DNA from: Sphingomonas bisphenolicum
GTDB lineage: Bacteria; Pseudomonadota; Alphaproteobacteria; Sphingomonadales; Sphingomonadaceae
NCBI RefSeq assembly: GCF_024349785.1
Contig: NZ_AP018817.1
Location: 372,001 to 436,000, forward strand
Direction of reading: 5' to 3'
Length of the DNA: 64,000 nt
Positions 9,751-17,701 of this stretch are shown here, piece after piece (the first letter of the stretch is position 1; each line of letters starts with the position of its first letter). The notes below the pieces were generated by a model. That model was given only the letters and a program-made list of their open reading frames with translations. It had not been told where the DNA came from and did not search any database. Position numbers and translations under genes: made by a program.

Positions 9751-10824
9751 TTATTCGCCATCATCCTCCGCATCGGGTCCGGTGATCATCTTTTCTGCGA
9801 CTTCTTCGGTCTTCCCGCGGATCGCCTTTTCCAGCTTGTCCGCCAGTTCGGGATGTTCCTTGAGAAAAGTCTTGGAATTTTCACGTCCCTGACCGATGCG
9901 GATCGAGTCGTAGGAAAACCAGGCGCCCGACTTCTCGACGATCCCGGCCTTGACGCCGAGGTCGAGAATTTCGCCGATCTTCGAGATGCCTTCGCCATAC
10001 ATGATGTCGAATTCGACCTGCTTGAAGGGCGGGGCGACCTTGTTCTTGACCACCTTCACGCGGGTCGCGTTGCCGACGATATCGTCGCGATCCTTGATCT
10101 GGCCGGTGCGACGGATGTCGAGGCGGACCGACGCATAGAATTTGAGCGCATTGCCGCCGGTCGTGGTTTCCGGGTTACCGTACATCACGCCGATCTTCAT
10201 GCGCACCTGGTTGATGAAGATCACCATGCATTTGGACCGCGAGATCGAGCCGGTGAGCTTGCGCAGCGCCTGGGACATGAGGCGCGCCTGCAGGCCGACA
10301 TGGCTGTCGCCCATCTCGCCCTCGATTTCCGCACGGGGAACCAGCGCCGCGACGGAGTCGATCACCAATATGTCGATCGCATTGGAGCGCACCAGCGTAT
10401 CGACGATTTCCAGCGCCTGTTCGCCGGTATCCGGCTGCGACACGATCAGTTCGTCGATATCGACGCCCAGTTTCTTGGCATAGCCCGGATCGAGCGCATG
10501 TTCCGCATCCACAAAGGCCGCGGTGCCGCCCGCCTTCTGCGCTTCGGCGATGGCGTGGAGCGCCAGCGTGGTCTTGCCCGAGCTTTCCGGGCCGTAAATC
10601 TCGATGATGCGCCCCTTGGGCAGGCCGCCGATACCGAGCGCGATGTCGAGGCCGAGCGAGCCGGTCGAAATCGCCTCGATCTCCAGCTTCTCGCGGCTGC
10701 CCAGCTTCATAGCCGAGCCCTTGCCGAAGGCGCGGTCGATCTGCGCGAGCGCCGCGTCCAATGCTTTCTGTCTGTCCATTGTCCCGTTCTTCTTGGAATC
10801 GATGAGGGAGAGCATTGCGGTCAT
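9751..10824 (-). CDS. recA: Recombinase RecA
   Basis: RecA binds single-stranded DNA, drives homologous recombination and triggers LexA self-cleavage in the SOS response. The 357-residue product has the Walker A motif GPESSGKTT, the L2 region [20 protein letters not shown], and an acidic C-terminal tail (GPDAEDDGE). The start is taken at ATG 10822-10824 because an AGAGGA ribosome site lies about 9 bases upstream; a TTG six codons earlier would swallow that site. The upstream region contains a perfect GTTC-N7-GTTC SOS box (10898-10912), so the gene should be damage-inducible under LexA. Transcription probably ends at the hairpin at 9639-9674. Confidence 0.98.
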   Translation of the reverse strand: MTAMLSLIDSKKNGTMDRQKALDAALAQIDRAFGKGSAMKLGSREKLEIEAISTGSLGLDIALGIGGLPKGRIIEIYGPESSGKTTLALHAIAEAQKAGGTAAFVDAEHALDPGYAKKLGVDIDELIVSQPDTGEQALEIVDTLVRSNAIDILVIDSVAALVPRAEIEGEMGDSHVGLQARLMSQALRKLTGSISRSKCMVIFINQVRMKIGVMYGNPETTTGGNALKFYASVRLDIRRTGQIKDRDDIVGNATRVKVVKNKVAPPFKQVEFDIMYGEGISKIGEILDLGVKAGIVEKSGAWFSYDSIRIGQGRENSKTFLKEHPELADKLEKAIRGKTEEVAEKMITGPDAEDDGE

Positions 10825-10886
10825 CGGCCAGTCCTCTGTCAAGCGGAACGCAAAGGTTCCGTGCGCTGGACGATGATGTATCCCGT

Positions 10887-10903
10887 TTGTTCTTCAAGAA
10901 CAA
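10887..10903. promoter_or_regulatory. 17-base palindrome in the recA upstream region
   Basis: TTGTTCTTCAAGAACAA is a perfect palindrome around a central C. It overlaps the first GAAC half-site of the SOS box and carries a GTTC and a GAAC half in opposite orientation. It may provide a second register for LexA or be a distinct dimeric operator. Confidence 0.55.
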
Positions 10904-10912
10904 GAGGGGAAC
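10898..10912 (-). promoter_or_regulatory. SOS box (LexA operator) of recA
   Basis: On the minus strand this reads GTTCCCCTCTTGTTC, i.e. GTTC-N7-GTTC, the direct-repeat LexA box established for alphaproteobacteria. It lies about 75 bases upstream of the recA start codon, where a promoter operator is expected. Confidence 0.85.
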
Positions 10913-10943
10913 GGAAATTTCCTATCCCGCTCTCGAAAGGCCT

Positions 10944-11300
10944 TCACTCGGCCAATATCTTGCCCAGGGCGCGCTCGACCGCGCCGATGGTGAAGGGCTT
11001 GGCGAGCGTCGGCCGATCGGCATGGCCCGATGGCAGGTCGTCGGCCATGCCGCCGGTCGCGAAGATGAAAGGCACGCCCCGTTCGGCCAGGATATCGGCC
11101 ACGGGCCAGCTTTTTTCGCCCTGGAGATTGCAGTCGACCAGCGCCGCGTCGAACCCGCCCTCGCGCGCATGGGCGCAGGCTTCGTCGACCGATGCCGCCA
11201 CGGCGTGGAGCCGGTAACCCAAAGCGTCGAGATAATCCTCCAACATCATGCCGATCATCGCTTCATCCTCGACGATCAATATGCTTTTGGCGTCCGACAT
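10944..11300 (-). CDS. Single-domain response regulator (CheY-like receiver)
   Basis: The 118-residue product is only a receiver domain. Seen: the acidic pair in IVEDEAM, the phosphoacceptor Asp in AALVDCNLQG, a Thr in FIFATGG and the conserved Lys in LAKPFT. There is no output domain, so it must act by protein contact or as a phosphate sink. It lies on the same strand upstream of recA, but the SOS box and recA promoter separate them, so it is probably transcribed independently. Its partner kinase is not evident; the CckA kinase nearby has its own receiver. Confidence 0.85.
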   Translation of the reverse strand: MSDAKSILIVEDEAMIGMMLEDYLDALGYRLHAVAASVDEACAHAREGGFDAALVDCNLQGEKSWPVADILAERGVPFIFATGGMADDLPSGHADRPTLAKPFTIGAVERALGKILAE

Positions 11301-11466
11301 GCTGTGCGATCCTCGCTAATCCAGCCGACTCGCTAACCGATCACCGCCGACTTGCCCAGCATATTCACCTTGACCGAGATTGTGCTTTTCACCCAGAGCC
11401 GCCCAATGTCCGGCGCTATGCAAATGGCTTCCAAAATCGTCGCTCCATCGACAAAGCCGGTCATGC

Positions 11467-11497
11467 TTGACTTGTTGGAAAATGTTGCTGATATGTT
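11467..11497 (+). promoter_or_regulatory. Possible promoter of the toxin-like gene
   Basis: TTGACT at 11467-11472 is a good -35 match, followed after about 17-19 bases by an AT-rich GATATGTT resembling a -10 element. It lies in a locally AT-rich stretch 30-60 bases ahead of the ATG at 11528. This is by eye only. Confidence 0.35.
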
Positions 11498-11527
11498 CTC
11501 ACCGCGATAACAACTCGGGGTGAGACA

Positions 11528-12655
11528 ATGGAGATGGAATCGGAGACCTATCGGCTCGGATTTTCCACCTGGTTGCGAACTGGCCGCTGGCCGATTGCTG
11601 CACAGCGCGATGACGTTGAACTGAAGTTCAACCCCTATCACGATCCACGGAACGGACAATTTACCTTCGCACCGGGCGGGCCACGTTCGCTCAATAGGGT
11701 GATCGTCTCGCATGGACGGCAACACGCCCTGCGAAACGCGCGTCCAGCATTGACGAATACTGCATCGACGGGGAAAGGCTTGACGGTCAGCAATGCGGCC
11801 GGACGTCAGGCGACATTGCAGGATGCCCTGTATCGGCCGGGCGAGCATAGCGCTTCCATAATAGCAGCATCTCGCGCTCCCAGAGCCTCACGCGGCAGCA
11901 ATGCCAGCGCCTTCCACGATCCCATGACGTTGCAGCAGGCGGTTCCCAATCTTGAGGGTCGGCCGGGAGGCGCAATCATAGCGTTGGCTGACACTCTTCT
12001 CGATATCACCGGCCCAGCACAAGAATTGACCGCCCAAATGACGCGGGACTGGTCAAATCAGTTGATCAATCAGGTCCGGGCTCTCGATCCTGAATATCGT
12101 TTCGATAGCCTGGGTTTCCCGCAGACCTTGGAAGGCCAGATCAACCAGTTGAACACACTCCGCTTTGATCGGGCCGTAGCCTTTCTGCGCATGAGACAAG
12201 AAGTGAGGCCGCTGCAAGTAGAGATTTTGCGATTCATACAGCAACGAGTCGATAGGGCTTATGCAGATGGCATCAAGTTGCTACGCGCTGGTAAATTAAC
12301 CATTCGACTGTCAGAACGGGAAGCTCTCGGCAATTTCATTGATCGAAGAGTACGGTTCGATCTGCGCAAGCAGTTCAGTCGGTATGGTATTGAATCGGCC
12401 GGAAAAGGGCCCGTACGCGTAAATAGAAGAGAAAATGACACTTCAGGAAGCGAACTGACCTTCCGGTTGCCGGATGCACGCATCGGAGACATTGCCTATG
12501 ATGTGACTTTAACGCAAAAAACCTTGAAAAATGCACAAGTAAGAGGTTTTTTCAATACAGATTTCAAGCCCAGTCATGTTATTATCATTCGCCCTCGTCA
12601 GGTCGGATTAAATAGTAGCTATGTTATAACACGATCGGAGACAAAAAATGATTGA
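11528..12655 (+). CDS. Putative toxin with NPYHDP motif and nuclease-like C-terminus
   Basis: I do not recognise a named family. The 375-residue product has no signal peptide. Residues 33-51 read KFNPYHDPRNGQFTFAPGG, a motif resembling short tails and linkers in phage head proteins and some sphingomonad toxin-like proteins. The middle (about 130-250) is helical. The C-terminal about 110 residues contain RLPDARIGDIAYDVTLTQKT and NAQVRGFFNTDF, with Asp316, Asp325, Lys331 and Gln337 arranged in a way loosely reminiscent of PD-(D/E)xK nucleases. That nuclease reading is inference. The start has an SD-like CGGGGTGAG 8 bases upstream. The 3' half is visibly richer in A and T than its neighbours, suggesting transfer. 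It overlaps the next gene by 8 bases. Confidence 0.6.
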   Translation: MEMESETYRLGFSTWLRTGRWPIAAQRDDVELKFNPYHDPRNGQFTFAPGGPRSLNRVIVSHGRQHALRNARPALTNTASTGKGLTVSNAAGRQATLQDALYRPGEHSASIIAASRAPRASRGSNASAFHDPMTLQQAVPNLEGRPGGAIIALADTLLDITGPAQELTAQMTRDWSNQLINQVRALDPEYRFDSLGFPQTLEGQINQLNTLRFDRAVAFLRMRQEVRPLQVEILRFIQQRVDRAYADGIKLLRAGKLTIRLSEREALGNFIDRRVRFDLRKQFSRYGIESAGKGPVRVNRRENDTSGSELTFRLPDARIGDIAYDVTLTQKTLKNAQVRGFFNTDFKPSHVIIIRPRQVGLNSSYVITRSETKND

Positions 12656-13049
12656 ATATTTTGTTAGCTCTTATCGTAAAACCAATCCCTATATTCCAGA
12701 TTCACTTAGCGAAATTTATGATATGCTGGGATCTATGATCTTAGGTGCCCCCACCTTTATCGACGCAACCGGGGTTTTCCACGATCAAAACATCGACACC
12801 GAATTTCATGCGCTGACCGAGGGGTTCGGGAAAGTGCGCAAGAAACTCGGCGACGACCGCTATGCCCAACTGATCGCACTCGCCGCGCGGGCGAAGACCC
12901 TGTTCGCCGACGACCCCAACGATGACAACGGAAAGACCGATGAGGGCCGGGCTTTATTGTTCGAGATCGAAAAGCTGATCCAGGCAACACGATCGCGCCG
13001 CGTGGCTGCGAAGCGGAAGGACGATGACGGCGACGTTTCCGGCGACTGA
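12648..13049 (+). CDS. Hypothetical protein, candidate immunity partner
   Basis: The 133-residue soluble protein has no family I can name. It starts within the end of the toxin-like gene (8-base overlap), so the two are probably translated together. The first 70 codons are AT-rich like the end of the upstream gene; the rest is GC-rich. The sequence is mostly helical with an acidic, then basic and again acidic C-terminus (FADDPNDDNGK, RSRRVAAKRKDDDGD). Small size, overlap and position directly after a candidate toxin fit an immunity protein, but no motif proves it. It ends 28 bases from the convergent cckA gene. Confidence 0.6.
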   Translation: MIEYFVSSYRKTNPYIPDSLSEIYDMLGSMILGAPTFIDATGVFHDQNIDTEFHALTEGFGKVRKKLGDDRYAQLIALAARAKTLFADDPNDDNGKTDEGRALLFEIEKLIQATRSRRVAAKRKDDDGDVSGD

Positions 13050-13077
13050 TCCAGAGGTCGCGTCGTCAGTCCCTCGA

Positions 13078-15465
13078 TCACTTGGCCGTCGGCCGCATCG
13101 CCAGCGCGTCGCGCGCGGCCTCCGCCAGCTGGCTGACCGAGAAGGGCTTGGGCAGGAAGGCGACATGGGCGATGTCGATCGATTTGCGCAGCTGTTCCTC
13201 GGCATAGCCCGACATGAACAGCACCGGCAGGTCGGGATAGGCGCGGCGGGCCTGGGCGACCATAGCGGGGCCATCCATATTGGGCATGACGACGTCGGAG
13301 ATGAGGAGGTCGATCTTCTCCGGGCCGCCCAGCACCTCCAGACCCTGTTCGCCGTCATTGGCGGTCAGCACCTTATAGCCCTGCCGCGTCAGCGCCCGTT
13401 CGGCGACGGCGCGGACCATATCCTCATCCTCCACCAGCAGCACGGTGCCGGTGCCCCAGGTTTCGGGCCGCGGCGCGGGCGCCTTCACCGGGGCCGGCTG
13501 TTCGGCGTCGGCGCCGGCATAGACCGGCAGGTAGATGACGAAGCTCGCGCCGCGGCCCAGTTCGGATTCGGCGAAGATATAGCCGCCCGACTGTTTGACG
13601 ATGCCGTAGACGGTGGAGAGGCCAAGGCCCGTGCCCTTGCCCAGTTCCTTGGTGGTGAAAAAGGGTTCGAAAATCTTCGCGAGGATGTCCGGCGGGATGC
13701 CGAGCCCGGTGTCCGACACGCGCAGCGCGGTATAGTCGCCCACCGGCAAAATCTGCTGGCGCATTTCGCGCACCTTGATCGCGGGGACGGCATAGGTCTG
13801 GATATTGACGGTGCCGCCTTCGGGCATGGCGTCGCGGGCGTTGACCGCCAGATTGACGATCACCTGTTCCAACTGGCCCGGATCTGCGCGGATCGCGCCC
13901 AGATTGCGGCCGTGGGTCACGTCCAGCTTCACATTTTCGCCGAGCAGGCGCTTCAGCAGATTGGAGACGTCGGCGACGATGTCGGGGAGTTGCAATATCT
14001 GCGGGCGCAAGGTCTGTTGGCGCGAGAAGGCGAGCAGCTGGCGGGTCAGGCCCGCGGCGCGATTGCTGTTCGACTTCACCTGCTGGATATCGTCATAATC
14101 GCTGTCGCCCGGCGTATGGCGCATCAGCATCAGGTCGCAATGGCCGATGATCGCGGTCAGGATATTGTTGAAATCATGCGCGACGCCGCCGGCGAGCTGG
14201 CCGATCGCCTGCATCTTGGTCGCCTGCGCGACCTGGCGCTTGAGCTTGGATTCCTCGCTATTGTCCTTGAGGCTGAGCAGCACCGCCGCTTCGCCCAGGC
14301 CGCGCACGCCGGCCAGGCTGAGCGCGATCGGATCGTCGGGCGTGTCGCGCATCCGCACCGCGATGTCGCCCGACATTTGCGGGCCGACGGCGAAGCGGCG
14401 CACCGCGTCGGCGACCGCCGCCTGATCCTCCCGCACGACGAGGTCGCCGGGATAGCTGGGCTTGTCGCCGGACTTGAGGCCCGCGACCCGCGCGAAGGCG
14501 TTGTTGACGAACAGGACGCGCCCGTCCCGGTCGGCCATGGCGAGGCCGAAGGGCAGCAGCGACAGCAGGGTTTCGATATAGGAGAGCGCGGAGGTGCCGC
14601 CACCGCCCGCCGGTTCGTCGATCAGCAGCAGCAGCAGCATCGGCCCGTCCTGCATCGACGCCTGCGATCCGTTGGGCTGGGCGGCGCGCTTCAAGGGTAC
14701 CTGGAGCAGGCGCAGCGGCAGGCCGCCCTGCTCCTCGCGCGCCAGAAACAGTCGCCCCTTGTCATCCACCCGCATATGGGCGGCGAAGTCGCGGCCGCCG
14801 ATATTGGCGTCGATCCGCCCGGCGGCGCGCAGCAGGAAGGCGCCATTGGCGGCGCGGATGCGCCCCTCCCCGCCGATCAGCACCGCCATGATGCCTGCTT
14901 CGCCGAGCTGGCGGCCCGCTTCCCCGGTGAGGAAGCGATTGACGTCGTCCAGCGCGCTGGGCTGGCGCACCGGCGAGAAGCGCCAGAGCAGATAATCTTC
15001 CGACCGGCCGGTGCGGGCGACATCGACGTCGAGGCGCAGCGCGCCCTGCGCCACGCCCTCATGCCTGGCCTCGCCGTCGCGCCAGGCGGCGCGGGCGGCC
15101 GCGGAGAGAGCATCGTTGAGCGCCGCGTCGGCAGTGACGGCGGGCGGGGTCGGGTAGCCGGGAAACCATTCGCCGAACAGATCGCTGGCGCAGACCAGCC
15201 GCCCAGCCCGGTCGGTGACGGCGATGGCCATGCTGGATGCGTCGGCCGCGGCGCGGGCCACGGTCCAGTCGGGCGTGGCTTCCCGGTCCGAGATTTGGGG
15301 CGGATAGAGATGCTGATACCAGGTCAGCAGCGCTGCTGCGGTCAGGATCGTCGCGGCGAAACCGGCGGCGAGCGGCCAGCTGCCCACCGCGTAGAGGACG
15401 AGCGCGGCGGAGGCCAGGGCGGCAAGGATCAGCAGCGGCAGCGCCAAGCGCGAGCGCGGCTGCAT
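13078..15465 (-). CDS. cckA: Hybrid sensor histidine kinase CckA
   Basis: Membrane kinase that in alphaproteobacteria feeds the ChpT-CtrA cell-cycle phosphorelay. Two N-terminal membrane segments are seen (about residues 6-45), then PAS-like sensor regions, the H-box [17 protein letters not shown] with the phospho-accepting His, the ATPase N-box [15 protein letters not shown]-boxes DTGLGIPPD and [13 protein letters not shown], and a C-terminal receiver with [11 protein letters not shown] and a conserved Lys (FLPKPFS). This HDFNN order with a receiver is diagnostic of CckA. The frame is open back to 15585, overlapping the upstream gene, but ATG at 15463-15465 directly precedes the membrane segments and has GAGG upstream. 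Length about 795 residues, normal for the family. Confidence 0.93.
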   Translation of the reverse strand: MQPRSRLALPLLILAALASAALVLYAVGSWPLAAGFAATILTAAALLTWYQHLYPPQISDREATPDWTVARAAADASSMAIAVTDRAGRLVCASDLFGEWFPGYPTPPAVTADAALNDALSAAARAAWRDGEARHEGVAQGALRLDVDVARTGRSEDYLLWRFSPVRQPSALDDVNRFLTGEAGRQLGEAGIMAVLIGGEGRIRAANGAFLLRAAGRIDANIGGRDFAAHMRVDDKGRLFLAREEQGGLPLRLLQVPLKRAAQPNGSQASMQDGPMLLLLLIDEPAGGGGTSALSYIETLLSLLPFGLAMADRDGRVLFVNNAFARVAGLKSGDKPSYPGDLVVREDQAAVADAVRRFAVGPQMSGDIAVRMRDTPDDPIALSLAGVRGLGEAAVLLSLKDNSEESKLKRQVAQATKMQAIGQLAGGVAHDFNNILTAIIGHCDLMLMRHTPGDSDYDDIQQVKSNSNRAAGLTRQLLAFSRQQTLRPQILQLPDIVADVSNLLKRLLGENVKLDVTHGRNLGAIRADPGQLEQVIVNLAVNARDAMPEGGTVNIQTYAVPAIKVREMRQQILPVGDYTALRVSDTGLGIPPDILAKIFEPFFTTKELGKGTGLGLSTVYGIVKQSGGYIFAESELGRGASFVIYLPVYAGADAEQPAPVKAPAPRPETWGTGTVLLVEDEDMVRAVAERALTRQGYKVLTANDGEQGLEVLGGPEKIDLLISDVVMPNMDGPAMVAQARRAYPDLPVLFMSGYAEEQLRKSIDIAHVAFLPKPFSVSQLAEAARDALAMRPTAK

Positions 15466-15535
15466 CAGCCAGGCCTCTTCACCTCTTTTCAACCCGACAC
15501 CTCTGATACGAAACTGGACCTGAATGTTCCGCCGA

Positions 15536-16126
15536 TCAGACGCCGGCGGCCTTCTCCAATGCGCCGCTTTGATGGACCTTGCCAATCCTCAATTTGCGCG
15601 CCTGCCATTTCCGCCCCATGCGGCGGCGCCAGAACCAGTCTGCGATGACATAGCCGATGACGGCGCTGGCGAGCGAGATCAGGAAGAGGCCGAGCAGCAT
15701 CGCGGGCGCCGCTTCGGACAGGAGCCATGTGGTCCATTGGCTCACCGATGCATGGCCATCGACCAAAGCCATGAAGCCGGTCGCATCGGCGCTGCGCCCC
15801 AGCATCCAGTTGCCCAGCCAGACCGACGCCATCAGGATGAGCGGCGTGGTGGCGGGATTGGAGAGGAAGGTCATCGCGGCGGCGACCGGGATATTGGCGC
15901 GGAACGGCAGCGCCAGCAACGCCGCGCCGGCGATCTGCACGCCGGGGATCAGCAGGAAGATGCCAACGAACAGGCCCAGCGCCACGCCGCGCGGCACCGA
16001 CCGGCGGGTGAAGCGCCAGAGCGAGGGTTCCAGCACGCGATGGGCGACGGGAGCCAGGACGCGGCTCTGTTCAAGCGATTCGCGGGTCGGGCAATTGGCG
16101 TGCCACCAGCGGGTCAGGCGGCTCAT
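15536..16126 (-). CDS. DUF2062 membrane protein
   Basis: The 196-residue product belongs to the DUF2062 family of small membrane proteins of unknown role. The family core is visible: a conserved N-terminal SVPRGVALGLFVGIF segment, a hydrophobic stretch AGAALLALPFRANIPVAAA, the motif FLSNPATTPLI, and a final pair of membrane segments (AMLLGLFLISLASAVIGYVI). The gene start shares one base with the smpB stop (TGATG), so it is coupled to smpB. Such genes often sit beside smpB in sphingomonads. No function can be assigned from sequence. Confidence 0.85.
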   Translation of the reverse strand: MSRLTRWWHANCPTRESLEQSRVLAPVAHRVLEPSLWRFTRRSVPRGVALGLFVGIFLLIPGVQIAGAALLALPFRANIPVAAAMTFLSNPATTPLILMASVWLGNWMLGRSADATGFMALVDGHASVSQWTTWLLSEAAPAMLLGLFLISLASAVIGYVIADWFWRRRMGRKWQARKLRIGKVHQSGALEKAAGV

Positions 16127-16608
16127 CAGCCCTTGTCCCGCATGATGCGCTGCTGGTCGCGCTTCCAGTCGCGGTCCTTGATCGTCTCGCGTTTGTCGTG
16201 ATTCTGCTTGCCCTTGGCCAGCGCCAGCTCGATCTTGGCGCGGCCGGTGCTGTTGAAATAGATCATCAGCGGCACCAAAGTCATGCCCTTGCGCGACACG
16301 GCGCTGTGCATCTTCTCGATCTCGCGCTCGTGCAGCAACAGCTTGCGCGGCCGCTTGGGCTCGTGATTCTCGCGGTTGCCATGGCTATATTCGGGGATGT
16401 TGCTGTTCACCAGAAACACCTGGTTGCCCTTCACCTCGGCATAGCTTTCGGCGATATTGCCCTCGCCCCCGCGCAACGCCTTCACCTCCGTGCCTTGCAG
16501 GGCGATGCCGGCCTCGAATACGTCCTCGATGAAATAGTCGAAGCGTGCGCGCCGGTTTTCGGCGACGATCTTCTTCTTGTCGAAGGTTGCGGGACGGGGG
16601 CGGGCCAT
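16126..16608 (-). CDS. smpB: SsrA-binding protein SmpB
   Basis: SmpB binds tmRNA and brings it to stalled ribosomes for trans-translation. The 160-residue product has the OB-fold core [19 protein letters not shown], the conserved [20 protein letters not shown] and the C-terminal basic tail [20 protein letters not shown] that reaches into the decoding site. Length and motifs are normal. It is followed, with a one-base overlap, by the DUF2062 gene and preceded by dapA on the same strand after a gap of about 115 bases. The tmRNA gene itself is not in the window. Confidence 0.97.
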   Translation of the reverse strand: MARPRPATFDKKKIVAENRRARFDYFIEDVFEAGIALQGTEVKALRGGEGNIAESYAEVKGNQVFLVNSNIPEYSHGNRENHEPKRPRKLLLHEREIEKMHSAVSRKGMTLVPLMIYFNSTGRAKIELALAKGKQNHDKRETIKDRDWKRDQQRIMRDKG

Positions 16609-16723
16609 GGTCTTGTCTATGCTTCCATTCGTGTCGGGCCGGGATGGCGACTATACGCCCCGCGCCCCTCTCCTATTCCATGCCTGCGCCCGGAATGGGC
16701 AGGATATGGTGTCGATCGCGTCG

Positions 16724-17602
16724 TTACACCAGCCCGGCGATTTCCAGCGCGCGATCGACCGCGGCCCGGCTCGATTCCGACGGCCAGGTGATCGGCAGGC
16801 GGACGTCGCTGGGCATGTCGGCGCGCACGCGCGTAAGCGCATATTTAACCGGACCGGGTGAAGAATCGCTGAACAGGGCATCGTGCAGGGGATAGAGACG
16901 ATCCTGCAACGCCAAGGCGCCATCCCAGTCATGGCGCGCGCAGGCCGCCTGGAAATCGGCGCACAGGCGCGGCGCGACATTGGCGGTGACGCTGATGCAC
17001 CCCTTGCCGCCCATCGCGTTGAAGCCCAGCGCCGTTTCGTCATTGCCCGAAAGCTGGCAGAAGTCGGGACCGCAAGCCAGCCGCTGGGCGGTGACCCGCC
17101 CCAGATTCCCGGTGGCGTCCTTGATCCCCACGATCGACTGATATTCCTCGGCCAGGCGATACATTACCGGCACGCCGATGTCGGTGATGGTGCGACCGGG
17201 CACATTGTACAGGACGATCGGCAGGTCGCAGCGTTCGGCCAGATAGGCGAAATGCTGATACACGCCATCCTGATTGGGCTTGTTATAATAGGGCGCGACG
17301 ACCAGCGCGGCGTTCGCGCCGGCACCCTGCGCCGCATACATATGTTCGAGCGCGATTCGCGTGTCGTTGGAGCCGCAGCCGGCGATCACGGGGACGCGGC
17401 CGGCGGCCTGATCGACGCAGATGGCGATGACGCGATTATGCTCCTCGACCGTCATCGTCGCGCTTTCGCCGGTGGTGCCGCAGGGGACGAGCGCGCTCGA
17501 ACCTTCCTCTATCTGCCAGTCCACCAGCGCGCGAAACGCCGCCTCATCGACCAGCCCATCGCGAAATGGGGTCACCAGAGCCGGAATCGAGCCCGAAAAC
17601 AT
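16724..17602 (-). CDS. dapA: 4-hydroxy-tetrahydrodipicolinate synthase
   Basis: First committed enzyme of the diaminopimelate/lysine pathway, condensing pyruvate with aspartate semialdehyde. The 292-residue TIM-barrel protein has the Schiff-base Lys in IVGIKDATGN (Lys161), the Tyr of LYNVPGRT (Tyr132) and the N-terminal GTTGES pyruvate-binding motif. Length is standard. It lies upstream of smpB on the same strand and is divergent from the lytic transglycosylase, a common arrangement in sphingomonads. Confidence 0.97.
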   Translation of the reverse strand: MFSGSIPALVTPFRDGLVDEAAFRALVDWQIEEGSSALVPCGTTGESATMTVEEHNRVIAICVDQAAGRVPVIAGCGSNDTRIALEHMYAAQGAGANAALVVAPYYNKPNQDGVYQHFAYLAERCDLPIVLYNVPGRTITDIGVPVMYRLAEEYQSIVGIKDATGNLGRVTAQRLACGPDFCQLSGNDETALGFNAMGGKGCISVTANVAPRLCADFQAACARHDWDGALALQDRLYPLHDALFSDSSPGPVKYALTRVRADMPSDVRLPITWPSESSRAAVDRALEIAGLV

Positions 17603-17701
17603 GATTAAACTCCTTCAAATCTCCGGGCAGCCGGGGCATGATCGATCGAGCCGCGCGCTATAGCGCGTCATTCAGGGCCTGATAAGGATGCAATTGCGAT
17701 A

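Noticed and set aside
9853..11217. Plus-strand open frame opposite recA and the response regulator
   Set aside because: It reads across two genuine minus-strand genes and the SOS box, and its translation has no recognisable domain.
11333..11848. 171-codon minus-strand frame overlapping the toxin-like gene start
   Set aside because: It covers the promoter and the start of the better-supported plus-strand gene, and its composition is not protein-like.
11528..13049. Possible prophage remnant, because NPYHDP-like motifs occur in phage head proteins
   Set aside because: No portal, capsid, integrase or other phage gene is nearby; flanking genes are ordinary chromosomal ones.
13024..15648. Plus-strand open frame opposite cckA
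   Set aside because: Mirror of the kinase coding sequence; low-complexity His/Arg/Gln-rich translation.
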